This document shows, piece after piece, positions 1 through 11,102 of a DNA stretch of 38,207 nt. This DNA comes from Krasilnikovozyma curviuscula (lineage: Eukaryota; Basidiomycota; Tremellomycetes; Cystofilobasidiales; Mrakiaceae): the NCBI GenBank assembly GCA_014825775.1, contig MVAQ01000214.1, positions 1 to 38,207 on the forward strand, in the 5' to 3' direction. The translations under genes and the position numbers were made by a program. How positions within the stretch are numbered: the stretch's first letter is position 1; each line of letters opens with the position of its first letter. Below the pieces are notes generated by a model. The model did no database searches, was not told the DNA's origin, and saw nothing but the letters and a program-made list of their open reading frames with translations.

Positions 1-3000
1 ACCGTATTGAGGATACTGTCCATATGCTGTTTGAGGCAGAGTAGGTGGTGGCATCGGCGGCATTGGTGGTCGATACGCCCCACCAGGAGTAGCGCCTCCG
101 TCTAGTGAAGACACACCACACTTGGTCAGTTCGGTCCTTTGAAACTATCAGTTCTAACATATGCAAAGACTTACAAGGATTTGGAGTCTGCCCGTAAGGA
201 GCTGGAGCGGGAGTAGTGCCGTAATGAGTAGGCGTGCGTCCAACACCTGGTGTTCTGTGTCCTGGTGTTCGTCCTCCAACTGCCGGCGTCATTCCTCCAC
301 CAAATCTACCAGCACCGTAAGGAGTTTTCCCAATAGCAGCAGAGGCAAGCTTGGCATGATATTGCTTCTTGAAGGCATTGCACACTTCCACCACCGTCGT
401 TCCTTCCCACTCGCCAAGACTGTATGATCCTGGGTTGACTTTGACCGTCTGTGCATCAACCAAGACAACGGTTAGTAACAGGTCACAAAAGCAACAAAGA
501 TGTGGTTTATATACCCAATTTCGAATCATGCCGCCCTGTGAGATTGATTTGTCAAGAAAAGCTAGATAGAAGTAGCCAGGTCTGTCAGTGTCGAGACCGA
601 AGGCATAACTGCTGGAACCTTCATGAGCCATAGTGTAGCCCTTCAGGAAGTCATCTGCAAAGGAAAAGCAATGTCAATGTTCCTGGACTCAACCAAGCAG
701 TCGAAAAAGCGAAAACACTGACCGACTTCCTGCCTCGTAGCACCCTTGTACTTCTCATGCAGCATCATTTCATCAATTTTCCTAGCAGTGGCTTTGACAT
801 GTGAGACAATCAGCTCGTCCAGATCGTGATAGGTGTATTTGTCGGCAACCCGCAAGATTTTCCCAAGAGCATAGTGGTCAGGTTTTTCACGTTCTTGAAC
901 GTCTGAAGCATAGACAACTTAAAGTCAGTACCAAGAGAAAGAAAGAGATGTGGCCAACAGCAAAAGTAAATCAGACGTACCAATGTGTTGGTATACACCA
1001 TCATAAACCTTCCAAGTCACCGCCAAATGATCAAATCCCTTCGAGGAAGGTCGGATCACAACATCACCACGTTGCTGATTTGCAAGGAACTGTTCAGCTT
1101 GTCCAGAGTTAAAGTTGTGGAAATTTGGGTGATTGATCATCCTGCCAACCTTTGCCACCTTCTTGTTAGCACTTTGCCTAGTCGTGAGATCGTCTTGAGC
1201 AAGTTGAGCGTTATAGAAGTGATCTTTGGCTGTATGCAAGAGGCCTTGACTGAGGCTATCTTGAGCAAGTTCGGCTGGTCTGAGAGACATATCGACTCTA
1301 AAGTATTCCGGATGTGCTTTGATGATCATTCCCCGCACGGTGGTGTGTCTTTTCACTTCATAGTCGCCAGCCAAGGTCGAATCAACAGTTCCCTCTATGC
1401 CTGAATCCAGTCTGAGGAAGACTTTGGTCGAAGTCTGTACTTTTGAGCTATTGATGACCCTTGTGACGAATCCGGGGATGATCAAGCCTTCTCGAAGACT
1501 GTGCTGAGTCTCACCAGTGAGCATGTTCACGACTCTCCAAGCATCAGGTACATCGAAATCGAGTCGACGCTCCTTAGCAGGTGAAATGATCTCGCTCTTG
1601 ATGACATCTAGAGTGTGACGTTTCAAAGAGCCAGTATTTTCTTTGAGGTTGATGGCAAAATCGTCCAATGAGAGATCGTTGAGTCTGCGCTCAGCTTCGT
1701 CATCATCCCTCATAAGCTTCAGGACACTAGTAGAAGGATGGTCCCCAGCAACATCTTCGTCATCCAATTCTAGAGCGCCATTGGCCATCTTTGTCGCAAG
1801 ATCATAATCTTCTGGATGGATTCTAGTGCAATCCAATGGATCAGGTTCAGTATCAATGAGGTTGCCTCCTTGAAGTTCGAGATCCTCAAGTTCTGTAGAA
1901 ACTTCCAAGAAACCAGCCGCATTGGTAAACAATGAGGGTAGAAGGAGTTCCTTGGTGATGAGCTGGCCACGGTTCTGGATATTTCCTCCCTGCAAATACA
2001 AAACAGGTGAGTGAGGCTGCTTCTACTAAAGGTAAAGTATTCGACACAGCTTACCTGTTTAATAATATTCTTGATAAGCAGTTCTGCTTTTCTCGGACCG
2101 AAACCAGCAACGAACGGCAGCAAAGCTTGTTGGTAGGTGTCCTGTACCACCTCGTTGATAAGGACACCGACATCATTCACTACGTTGCAAAGCGCTCGCT
2201 CGAATGCTACCAGAAGTTTTTCTTGTGGGATCTATGACATACAATACCATGATTAGAGGGGGGAATGCGCGAAAATGTAAGCGTTAAGAAGTGCTCACAA
2301 GCTTTTGTGACTCGGTATCGAATGTCACAGAGTCTATCTCCGAGCCCATCGAACAGTACTCAAGGACAGGACTTTGGACAAAGCGAGCAAGACCGACGCA
2401 GTACCGGCTGATTGGAGGGAACACAGGGAATTCTTTGAGAGCGCGCTCGCTGTTCTGATACCTACGAGCCACCGCATCCGGAATATAGATAACGGGTCTT
2501 GTCGTCTCAGCCAGTCGGACTTCTTGTTCCGTCAGATCGAGTGCAGCATGTTCTTCGTCTGCTGCCAGAGTCTTCATCGCTTCCTGCTTCGCCAGATCTT
2601 TGACTTGTTCATGAAGTTTACTTGTAGCAATGGTGTACCCACCAACGACGATAACACCAGGTTTGAGATCAGACAGAAGATTGAGGAAGGATTCTCTTGA
2701 AACTTCATCGTGAAGGTTATCGTATTTGGTGTTCTCGGTGACGTGGCCTTGTTCACTCACAAACACCATCATGATGGCATCTTTTCTTGGATCTCCTTGA
2801 CCATTCGAAATTGCGAGAACTGACGGAGACTCGCCCTTTTCATACTCTCGAGGCTTATAAGGAGCACGGTTGGCAGCCTGAAAGCCCAAACAGATTAACT
2901 CCATGACAACGTGAAGGCGACATGGTTAGGACTCACTTCTTCCAACATGTTTCCACAATAACTTGCGATGTAGTCTTCAGCTTCTCCCCTCAGCCATTCT

Positions 3001-5444
3001 CGAGCCCACTTCTCAGCCATAGGAAGGAGATACTGAGTGAGAGCATGCTCCACAATTTCTTTCCGAAAGTTGTTCCAGAACCTGGCCTTTTCCGAGAAGT
3101 TGTCCGACTTGTAAGAATCGAACATCATATTGACAATTTGAGTGATCGTGTCTTGAGGCAGTGACAATGTAGTGGTAACCAAAAGCTCCTTCTCTGCCTG
3201 TAGAATGTGAAGATATTGGCCAGAGTGACGCATCATGCTAATTGGCTTTTTCTCGAGGTATTTGAAGCTCTAGATGAAAGAAACCAAGAAGATGATCAGC
3301 ACAACAAAGAAAGCCTAACAGATACCAACAGCTTGACACTTACGTAATAAGGATGATACTCATCGATCTTCAACAAGCCTTTAGGTTCAGTTGGTCGAAC
3401 GGTGAGATGCGCCTCCTCCTGGAATCTTTGACGCAAAACTCTACGGAACAGGGGATCTCTTCCGATGTCTTCGGCCAAATATCTCTTAGACACTGAAAGA
3501 TTTGAAACAGTAGCTGCTGTCAGAAAATGTGGACGACCAAAGAATAGAAGGCGACGAACAAATAAGGACTCACGCTTTAGAACATCTTCAGCTTCAGGTG
3601 CAAACACTCCTGTAAATTCCTTAGCATAGTCTAGTGGTGTCAGTCTAGGATCTTCAGATGTTTCAGAGCTCCCTCCAGCGTTGTAAGTCGTGAACTTCAG
3701 GGCTACCTCTTCTATTGGAAGACCAACCTCCTGCAAAATAGCCGAGCATCAGCCTGTGACAAAGCAATGTAGGAGAACGAACACAACATCGTGGACTCAC
3801 AAGAATGAAATGTTTTAGAGGCGTATCTCTCCACCCAGTTGAAAGGGCTTTTGTGGAGTGTCTCTTCTGTCTTCCACTAAGAGCAGCTTCGTCCTCCCTC
3901 ATCTCTTTGAGCTCCTTTGCGTACCTTCCTTGAAGATATTCAACAGCATCAGCCACAGCTTCTGCTCCCTCATCCGTGGACCCTCCGGGAGGAAGAACCC
4001 AAGTTTCGAAGTATGAGTTCCATGGCGCTCCGCTGTTCTCTTCGGTGATTTCCATTGCATCTTCTTCTTGAGAACGCCTATCCTTGAGTTTTTTATAGGT
4101 GTCTTCCAAGCCTCGTCGTCTCTCCGACAAATTCCTGTATTTGACACCTAAATCGTATATCTTCCACAGTTCAGCCCTGTTGATCAGCTCGATGTCCGTT
4201 CCGAAAGGAACGAAGTGCGTCAAATAATCCTTCTTGTGCTCCCAGATGTAAGGGGCTTCAAGATCATTCTTGAACATGAACGTAAGGACGTTGGTAACTG
4301 CGTTCAAGAAGGTGCCCTGATGAGAAGGGTATTCAGGGTTGTTACCGCCAGACCCGATGAAGGCGCGTTTTGTACGCTGAGAGACTCGAGACGCAACCCA
4401 AGGAGTTGCAAGATCAATATCTGGTGGTGGTGGAAGTGGATTCGGAAGGAAAGCTGGATTAGGGGACAGAGTAGAATTGGCGAGTTGGTGGCGCTCTGGG
4501 ATGTCGCGCTGTCGAATCAAAGAATCTTGAGCAGTGAGATACTTGGCTTTGATCTCGGATGGTTCAAAGACATTTTCCATCTTGACATCTTCGCCGTTAT
4601 CCTGAGTAAAGTCGTCTTCACCTTCCAGGGCCCAGTCGTAGTCGTCGCCGTTTCCGAACACTTCAAAAAGATCATCCCAGGCGCTAAAGAGGCCACAACA
4701 TTCAGGTCAGTTCAGGTTGGTGAAAGAGTAATAAGCTTCAAAAGCGAAACCTGGGTACCATCCTAAAGCGAAATGTGAAGGGACTTACGCTTTGTCGATG
4801 CCTCCTTCACCACCTTTCTTAGCGCCTCCTGCCATCCTAGCCTTCTTTCTCTCCCTTCTTCTCCTTGCCCTCTCCTCTGCATCATCTTCTCCTCCTTCGT
4901 CGAAATCATCCTCAATGAAGTTGTCCAAGTCGTCACTCATCTCGTCGATATCTCTTTGACGTCTAGCATTCTCTTCGAAAAGCTTAGATAGATCATTCTC
5001 CAGAGGCACATCATCCGAATCCAATTCCTCGTCATCATTTCTTCTACGGCCAGGTGAGCGAGAGCCTGAGCGGTCACGATTTTCGGAGGATTCTCTTCTT
5101 CTGAGGAGCTTGGGTTTCTTTGCTGGTTTGGATTTTTTGTTGAGTCGAATACCCGTGTTTTCAGCCATGAGTTCCAAGTCATCTTCAGAGAGTTCATCGT
5201 CCTGTTCTTCTCGTCTCTGCCTCTCTTCACGTTCCTGTTTTCTACGCTTCTTCCTTTTTTTTCTTCGTCGACGGTTTTCTTCTTCGTCTGAGCCGTCGAC
5301 AATGAACCCTTCAGCAATCTGACGAGCCTCTTCCGAGTCATCTGAACCTTCTTCGGAGGAGTCGTCATCCAGACGAGCTCCAGGACGAAGGTCGTCTCCT
5401 TCACCCTCAGACGAAGCGGCTGGCGATTGCTCGCGGTCGGACAT
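1..5444 (-). CDS. SPT6: Transcription elongation factor and histone chaperone Spt6 (3' end outside window)
   Basis: Spt6 travels with RNA polymerase II in the nucleus and reassembles nucleosomes behind it. Twelve exons can be placed: 4789-5444, 3801-4683, 3574-3730, 3344-3492, 2937-3269, 2299-2877, 2055-2231, 981-1989, 723-902, 515-654, 175-448 and 1-101 (open at the edge), giving about 1,546 visible residues. Family order is intact: an acidic, Lys/Arg-rich N-terminus (1-215), the helical core, a YqgF-like domain (about 760-900, with [13 protein letters not shown]), a helix-hairpin-helix ([16 protein letters not shown], about 960), an S1 domain from about 1142 ([14 protein letters not shown]), then the tandem SH2 region from about 1262 ([26 protein letters not shown]). 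The tail is Gly/Thr/Pro-rich with repeated GRTP/HRTP motifs. The start MSDREQSP is chosen because it begins the acidic region; an in-frame ATG lies 13 codons upstream. Identification is firm; the C-terminal end is not seen. Confidence 0.97.
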
Positions 5445-5936
5445 GCTGAAGGATAAGTCGAGGGATGAGTAGATGGGGTGCACAGGAGATGGATCAGTGA
5501 TTTAGTGATTCAGAATACAGATGCTAGCTTCCAGGACGTGGCAGATCTGTCTAGGAATGAGGAAGTCAGCTGGAAGTGAAGGAGGATGGAACCAGCAGTA
5601 GGCCTCACATGAGCCAAAAGCAGCCGAGGTATCTGCCTTTTCACCCTTTGTCACTTCACAAGCCCGGCAACCAGACGGATGAAGTCTAGAATGGACCAGA
5701 ACAGAAGTATTGGTCTTGAAGTCGAATTGGATGGGAAGACTGGTTACTAGCCAAAAACTCACGGTCGTCAATTCCCAGCTGCTGCCAGTGGCACAACAAC
5801 TCGCAATAAACTTGTTGGCCTGAAGGAACCAGAGCCAAATATCTCAAAAACACTTAAATCCTTTCGTTTCGAAATGTTAGAAGTCTGTAGAAAAAAATGC
5901 TTTGCACTGGTTGTAACTCCCATCTTTCCTTCGACC
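5445..5936. other. Intergenic region: SPT6 promoter and ELP6 3' flank
   Basis: No convincing gene is seen in this 492-bp stretch between the SPT6 start and the ELP6 stop. The minus-strand ORF at 5502-5771 has no family-like features. A GTGAGT near 5758-5763 on the minus strand could be the donor of a 5' UTR intron of SPT6, which is a guess only. Confidence 0.5.
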
Positions 5937-6927
5937 TCACAACAGACCTGCACCCGTTCCCTTGGCGAAAAACACTACACTACTATCGCCCACTCGATAC
6001 TGAAGTTCGGCTCCTTCCTGCGTATATGCCATCGGGAAGTTTGTATCTTGATGCAGAGTCAGAAGAGGCGACGGATGGAAAGCCAACTGCGACAAGCAGC
6101 TCCTCGTTAGCGACTACTCTTCCTCAGAATAAGACCCTAGAAAACTACTAACTTCTCCGCTAATGTCACCGCTCCTTCCTGAGTCTAACCCACGAGCTTC
6201 GATCCATAAATCAGTGGCACCGCGCAGTGTGTTGAACAAGACATCTTCATCTTCATCTGTCGGTGACGACAAGCTTATCGTTTTGGTTGAAAGAGAAATT
6301 GGAGTTTTCAGCATAGTAAGCAGCGAAAATCCGGCCTGCAGTAGAAGCAAAGAGAGGATGCGGGGTTTGTGAACAGCGCAAACGACGAGAAGGAAGAAAT
6401 GCAGCACTAACCAGTTTACAATGCCTCCGTATCGACGATACAAAGGTAGAAATATCGTCATATGTTGCTCCGAGCCATAGCAGTGTCGAGAGATCATCGA
6501 TGATCACCAGTCCCTCCGTTTCCTCACTCGTGCGCACCACCGCGTTCAATGAATTCTTCAACCGTTGATGAAGCGCTGCTAGCGATACGTCTCCTCCCTC
6601 TTCACCGTATAACAATTTCGGGTCGTCCAATAGAGAAATAAATTTGAAAGAACCTTTCTTCGTCTCGTTCTCTAGCGTCGCAAATCCCAACCTTTTCGCA
6701 ACGTTGCTCCAGTGCAGCCAGCTTTCCGTAACGCTTAGGTACAGAACCTTCTTATTGGCCTTCAGATGCGAGAGAAAGAAGTGTGCTGATAGGAATGATG
6801 TCGTTGTCGAAAGGACTGGGGTCGTGAGAAGGATCGAAAATGCTGCTGGTGGAAGGGGGGAGCGCTCTGAGCTGGAACTTGATGCTAGAGCTGGTGAGAA
6901 GTTCAGGTAGTTGGATAAAGTAGTCAT
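5937..6927 (-). CDS. ELP6: Elongator complex subunit Elp6
   Basis: Elp6 is a RecA-fold, catalytically degenerate subunit of the Elp4-Elp5-Elp6 ring of Elongator, which supports modification of wobble uridines in tRNA. Three exons, 6412-6927, 6153-6335 and 5937-6086, join in phase 0 to give 282 residues. The introns (6336-6411 and 6087-6152) start with GTTAGT, and the second has a CTAAC branch site. Elp6-like stretches are VIIDDLSTLLWLGATYDD, then WIEARGLDSGRSGDISGE, and a C-terminus YRVGDSSVVFFAKGTGAGLL; the last one is recovered only by splicing. No Walker A motif is seen, as expected for the family. Retaining intron 2 would end the protein about 8 codons into the intron. An upstream in-frame ATG at 7035 would add 36 residues, and I prefer MTTLSNYL. 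The gene is divergent from RRP3. Confidence 0.9.
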
Positions 6928-7300
6928 CTCGAGAGAGAAGCTAGGTAGATGCAATCTGTAGAAGAAGATGTGGGTAGGATCAGCTTTCCAAAGTCTGAGA
7001 CGCAGCTGGGGAAAGGCACGAAATCTCCACCACAAAAATTCACAAGATTTGGGATTTCAGAGGAATGCTACAGTTCATAACAACAACGTGCCACTTTGCC
7101 TTTTGAACAGTCAAGTAAGATCATCCATCAATACTAAATCCAGGTTCGCCACCAACTAACAAAAATCTTTCGAGACTGGATTTCGAGGGAGTTGCGCTCA
7201 AACTAGCACAGGCAACAGCAAATCAAAGCTTATTGTACGCATTGTTATTGGAGATAGCTTCCCAATACCTGTAGAACGAACCCAAGCACCAATCGGAACG
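6928..7300. promoter_or_regulatory. Divergent intergenic region shared by ELP6 and RRP3
   Basis: These 373 bp separate two genes that point away from each other, so both promoters must lie here. I see no TATA box or known factor site that I would defend, and no further ORF of interest. Confidence 0.55.
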
Positions 7301-9174
7301 ATGGCTCAGCCCAAAGCTTCGACGTCCAAACGTCCTGAAACTCTTCCCCAGGCATCCGATGAAGAGGATTCCCAATCTGAGTCAGGATCTGCATCAGGAT
7401 CAGGACCTGAAGAGGAAGAGGTAGAAGAAGACCAAGAACAGGAAGAAACATCAACGACGTTCTCCAAGGTTTCATTCGCATCCTTGGGTGTCATTCCTCA
7501 AATATGTGAAGCTCTCGAAACTCTGAACTTCAACAAACCAACAACCATTCAGGCTGAAGCTATCCCAGCTGCCCTCGAAGGTAAAGACATCATTGGTCTT
7601 GCTCAGACTGGTAGTGGTAAAACTGCTGCGTTCAGTATACCAATGCTGCAGGCGCTTTGGGAGAATCCTCAGGGATTGTTTGGTCTGGTTCTAGCTCCAA
7701 CAAGGTGATTTTTTTTGGGTCTTGGTTACTTCTGATCTACTTTCCCTCGCTGACTGCGTTGTCGATTGCACAGAGAACTTGCGTATCAAATCTCCGCTCA
7801 AATCCAATCTCTAGGATCGACCATTGGTGTTCGAACAGCAGTAATAGTAGGAGGAATGGACATGATGTCCCAATCGATAGCACTCGCCAGCAAACCTCAT
7901 TTCATTGTTGCTACACCTGGTAGATTGAACGATCACTTAGAAAACACCAAAGGTTTCTCGTTGAAGAATCTGAAATATCTTGTAGGCTTCGATCATCTCT
8001 TCATAGGGGTATAGAGCAGCTCATATCTTCTTCTTTTTTGCATTTTTTAAGGTCTTGGATGAGGCTGATAGGCTTCTGGATCTCGATTTCGGTCCGATTA
8101 TTGACAAGATCCTCAAGATTCTTCCAAAAGAACGAAACACCTATCTCTTCTCAGCGACTATGACTAGCAAAGTCGCCAAGCTCCAAAGAGCCAGTTTACA
8201 CAACCCAGTCAGAGTTGAGGTTTCTACCAAGTGAGTCACTTCTCTGTAATCCGCGGTGCTACGAAAGCTCACTCGACATTGTTTTCATTTGCATCTACGC
8301 CAGGTACTCAACGGTTGCAACTCTCCTTCAATACTACATCCTCTGCCCCTTCGCGCAAAAAGATGCTCATCTCATCTATTTGGCCAATGAGCTCTCAGCA
8401 AACAGCATGATCATTTTTACCTCGACCGTGCATGACGCGCAGAGACTGTCGATCGTACTACGAATGCTAGGCTTCCCTGCGTTACCTCTACATGGACAGC
8501 TTTCTCAGAGTCAGCGTTTGGGAGCGCTGAGTAAATTCAAGAGCGGCGGAAGAGGTATTCTCGTTGCGACAGATGTCGCCAGCCGGTAAGTTGCAATCAG
8601 TGAGCTTTCGTTTGTTCTACTGTGCCTTCTTTTCTTACGTCCATTACTTTTTCTGTGATTCAGTGGTTTGGATATTCCTCTTGTTGACGTCGTTATCAAT
8701 TACTCAATTCCAACCCACAGCAAAGACTACATTCACCGAGTCGGACGTACCGCTCGTGCCGGACGATCTGGAAAATCCATCACCATCGTCACTCAATATG
8801 ACATCGAGTTGATTCAGCGAATTGAATCCGTCATTGGAAAGAAAATGGACGAGTTCCCGACAGACGCAGAGGCAGTTTCGGTGCTGCAAGAAAGAGTCGG
8901 TGAAGCTAGTAGAGCAGCTGCTCAGGAGATGAGAGAACTGGATAGTGGGAAGAGAAAGAGAGGTGGTGGTGGTGGTGGACGAGATGACATGGATCGAGAT
9001 GATGATGCTGTCGAAGCCGGTATGCCAAAGAGGCAGAGGAGCGAGGGTGGGTCAAATCGTGGGAGAGGTGGTGGACGAGGTGGTGGACGAGGTGGTGGAC
9101 GAGGTGGTGGACGAGGTGGGGGTAGAGGTGGAAGCAAAGGAAAGGGTGGTGGTGGCAGAGGCCGGGGAAGATAA
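7301..9174 (+). CDS. RRP3: ATP-dependent rRNA helicase Rrp3 (DDX47 family)
   Basis: Rrp3 is a nucleolar DEAD-box helicase needed for 18S rRNA maturation. Five exons, 7301-7704, 7774-7981, 8052-8230, 8304-8585 and 8664-9174, encode 527 residues. Visible motifs are a Q motif ([19 protein letters not shown] then PTTIQ), motif I AQTGSGKT (101-108), PTRELA formed across intron 1, GG and TPGR, DEAD (207-210, formed after intron 2), SAT, and [11 protein letters not shown]. The sequence [11 protein letters not shown] is typical of Rrp3/DDX47. The N-terminus (20-50) is acidic. The C-terminal tail after about residue 470 is unusual: Gly/Arg-rich, ending in GGGR repeats. Intron 2 uses a weaker donor, GTAGGC, which is required to keep KYLVLDEAD. 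The gene is convergent with the secreted-protein gene, with 163 bp between the stops. Confidence 0.96.
9067..9114 (+). repeat. Tandem 12-bp coding repeat, GGTGGTGGACGA x4
   Basis: Four perfect 12-bp copies lie head to tail in the RRP3 C-terminal exon, followed by degenerate units to about 9165. They encode Gly-Gly-Gly-Arg blocks. The unit is a multiple of three, so copy-number change would keep the frame. Confidence 0.95.
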
Positions 9175-9337
9175 TTGTTGATCTAATGTAACAGTGCTGT
9201 TGCCCTTGGTTCTCGATTTCTGTTTCGAAGGAAGAGAATATATACCGAAAGTATGTACGAATTAATGGAAAATCAAACCCAACTCAAATAACGTCTTTGG
9301 GAAGGAGAAATGGAGAAATGAAGCCAGGGTAGACCAG

Positions 9338-10555
9338 CTAGTGTGTGACGCGTTTGGAGCTTCTTCTTCCGTTTGCAAACTTCAACACGGCCTTACCTCC
9401 TGGTTGAGGAGACCTCTCGATCTTTACATTCCTCTCATTGATTTTTTTCTTCATCATGGACAAGTTTCCTCCTCTGACTCTACGGGAAAGACCTGCTCCT
9501 GCTGACGCAAAGATGGCAGCGGACTTTTGGAAGATCTACATGTTGGTCAACACACCGTCAGCGCGTACCAACTGGAGGTTGAAGATCACAACCTTACAAT
9601 ATAAGAATTGGAAGAACAAGCCCCAGGACTGCTATCATTGGCAGACGCATCCCCGTCCTGTAGAAGTCAACAGAATACAGTTATCAGATGCTAGTACACC
9701 TTCTAGTTATCTGCAAGGGAACTGACCACACAGTAACAAGCGGTAGATGAGGAACATCCCGTAAAGCAGTTATATGGCAAGAAGAAAATGGTTGGGTAGT
9801 TAGGCCAGAGGGAGGCGCATTGCTGCAGGCAAAATTCAGGTGTTGGGTTGGGTGTCGACGCTGTGGCAGAGATTACATGATATGGGCTGGAGCCTAGAAA
9901 TCCATAAGAACACTGGCTCATTGAATTTGCATTATATCTATCGTAGGAGGTATAGACGCTGATCTAGATGAGAAATTGTAACAACATGGATATATGAACA
10001 TGTATTTGGTGGGGCGAATCCATCCCACTGTCGCAAGGATAAACAAACAACTTACGGATGGAGTAAAATCTGTCGTAGACGAGCAAGCTGCCATGTCTGC
10101 ATTGACTGTAGGATCGGCTGAGGTCTGGAAATCAGGAAAAACATCGGTGTTCAGCCTACATGAGAGACGATATCATTAACATCCAACCGGCAAACTTACG
10201 CAGGTGCATGTGGTGGGCAGGTTGCCGGGAGTAGCGTTGTCAATCCAGATTGCAAAATAATAGTTGCTGCTGACTGCATTCGCAACGCAGAATGACATGC
10301 AGTCGGCGTAGCTGGTTTGGGTCGTGCTGGAGAAGGGCGATGTGATGGCAGCAAGGTTACCAGGTTGGTAACAAGCCTGAAGCTGAGCGAGGTTCCACAA
10401 AACTATCAGTACTATGAATAGAGTAATGGCATGGCCATACAAAAGCTTACTTGGAATGATTTTCTACTGTCAACTCCGGACGTGTCCCTTTTTAACACCT
10501 GATTCGCAACGGCGAAATGGACGAGCAGTGATACAAGAAGAAGATAGGAGTGCAT
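9338..10555 (-). CDS. Secreted cysteine-rich protein with two WSC-like modules
   Basis: Six exons, 10451-10555, 10200-10376, 10056-10124, 9727-9963, 9598-9657 and 9338-9535, give 281 residues; all five introns are phase 0. Residues 1-17 (MHSYLLLVSLLVHFAVA) form a signal peptide, and a Lys-Arg at 22-23 resembles a Kex2 site. Module 1 has Cys 37, 61, 65, 92, 94 and 108; module 2 has Cys 135, 162, 166, 193, 195 and 210, plus 183 and 187. Both follow C-x23/26-C-x3-C...C-x-C-x13/14-C, then a hydrophobic strand (ISVYTSY, YIIFQKS), a pattern like WSC carbohydrate-binding domains. No transmembrane segment follows; the tail is basic. I infer an extracellular or wall-associated protein with unknown ligand. 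Acceptor choice for exon 2 is ambiguous by two codons (LQ). An AT-rich TTATTTATTTATTT lies about 50-65 bp upstream of the start. Confidence 0.8.
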
Positions 10556-11102
10556 GTTTTCGAGGTCGTGAGGTGACGGTTGATGGTAGGAGGTAGTAGC
10601 TGCCAGAAATAAATAAATAAGCTTGGCTAGTGTTTTGTTTACTGAAATGTAACGAGACATCCCTGATCGTTAAAGTAAATGAGAAACTTTCCTCACCGAA
10701 ATGTCACTCTGGAGCACGTATAGCGAGAGGTGGTACGGGTCACGTTTCCTGTCTTGTCTCTCCGTCTACATGCTAAGTTTTGAGACCCATTCGAATTGAA
10801 AGGCAGTCGCGCATCAGTTAAGGTTCCACGAAACGAAGGACCGCCACGCGTCAGAATCTCACATATTCAAGTCCAGCAGACACGCTACTCAAAACTCTAC
10901 CTGTATCTTACATTAACAGCAAAGGGAACTAGGTAGAACTGTCGGTATTGGGACTGCGCTCCTTGCTTAACCCCCCCTTTTTTTACGTCGACTCGGATAC
11001 ATCCCCCATCTGCCTCTATATCCAGGTTGTACAGAATCTAGCGTCACGCAACTGACTCTAGCATAGCACGGGTTCATCTTACAGCTGCAAGTCAGAGCAC
11101 CC
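10556..11102. other. Intergenic region: promoter of the WSC-like gene and SGF11 3' flank
   Basis: No gene is supported in these 547 bp. The AT-rich tract AAATAAATAAATAA (10607-10620) is on the promoter side of the secreted-protein gene and could be TATA-like. Minus-strand ORFs near 10967 belong to intronic or 3' sequence of SGF11 read in the wrong frame. Confidence 0.5.

Noticed and set aside
985..1404. 139-residue plus-strand ORF
   Set aside because: It is antisense to the S1/SH2 exon of SPT6.
4215..4766. 183-residue plus-strand ORF
   Set aside because: It is antisense to exon 2 of SPT6 and crosses its splice site.
5502..5771. 89-residue minus-strand ORF upstream of SPT6
   Set aside because: No family features and no splice partner; more likely 5' UTR or spacer.
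5897..6151. 84-residue plus-strand ORF with protein-like composition
   Set aside because: It is antisense to the last exon and intron of ELP6, whose C-terminal motif (FFAKGTGAGLL) is on the other strand.
9438..9725. 95-residue plus-strand ORF after RRP3
   Set aside because: It is antisense to three exons of the secreted WSC-like gene, which close in frame with matching cysteine spacing.
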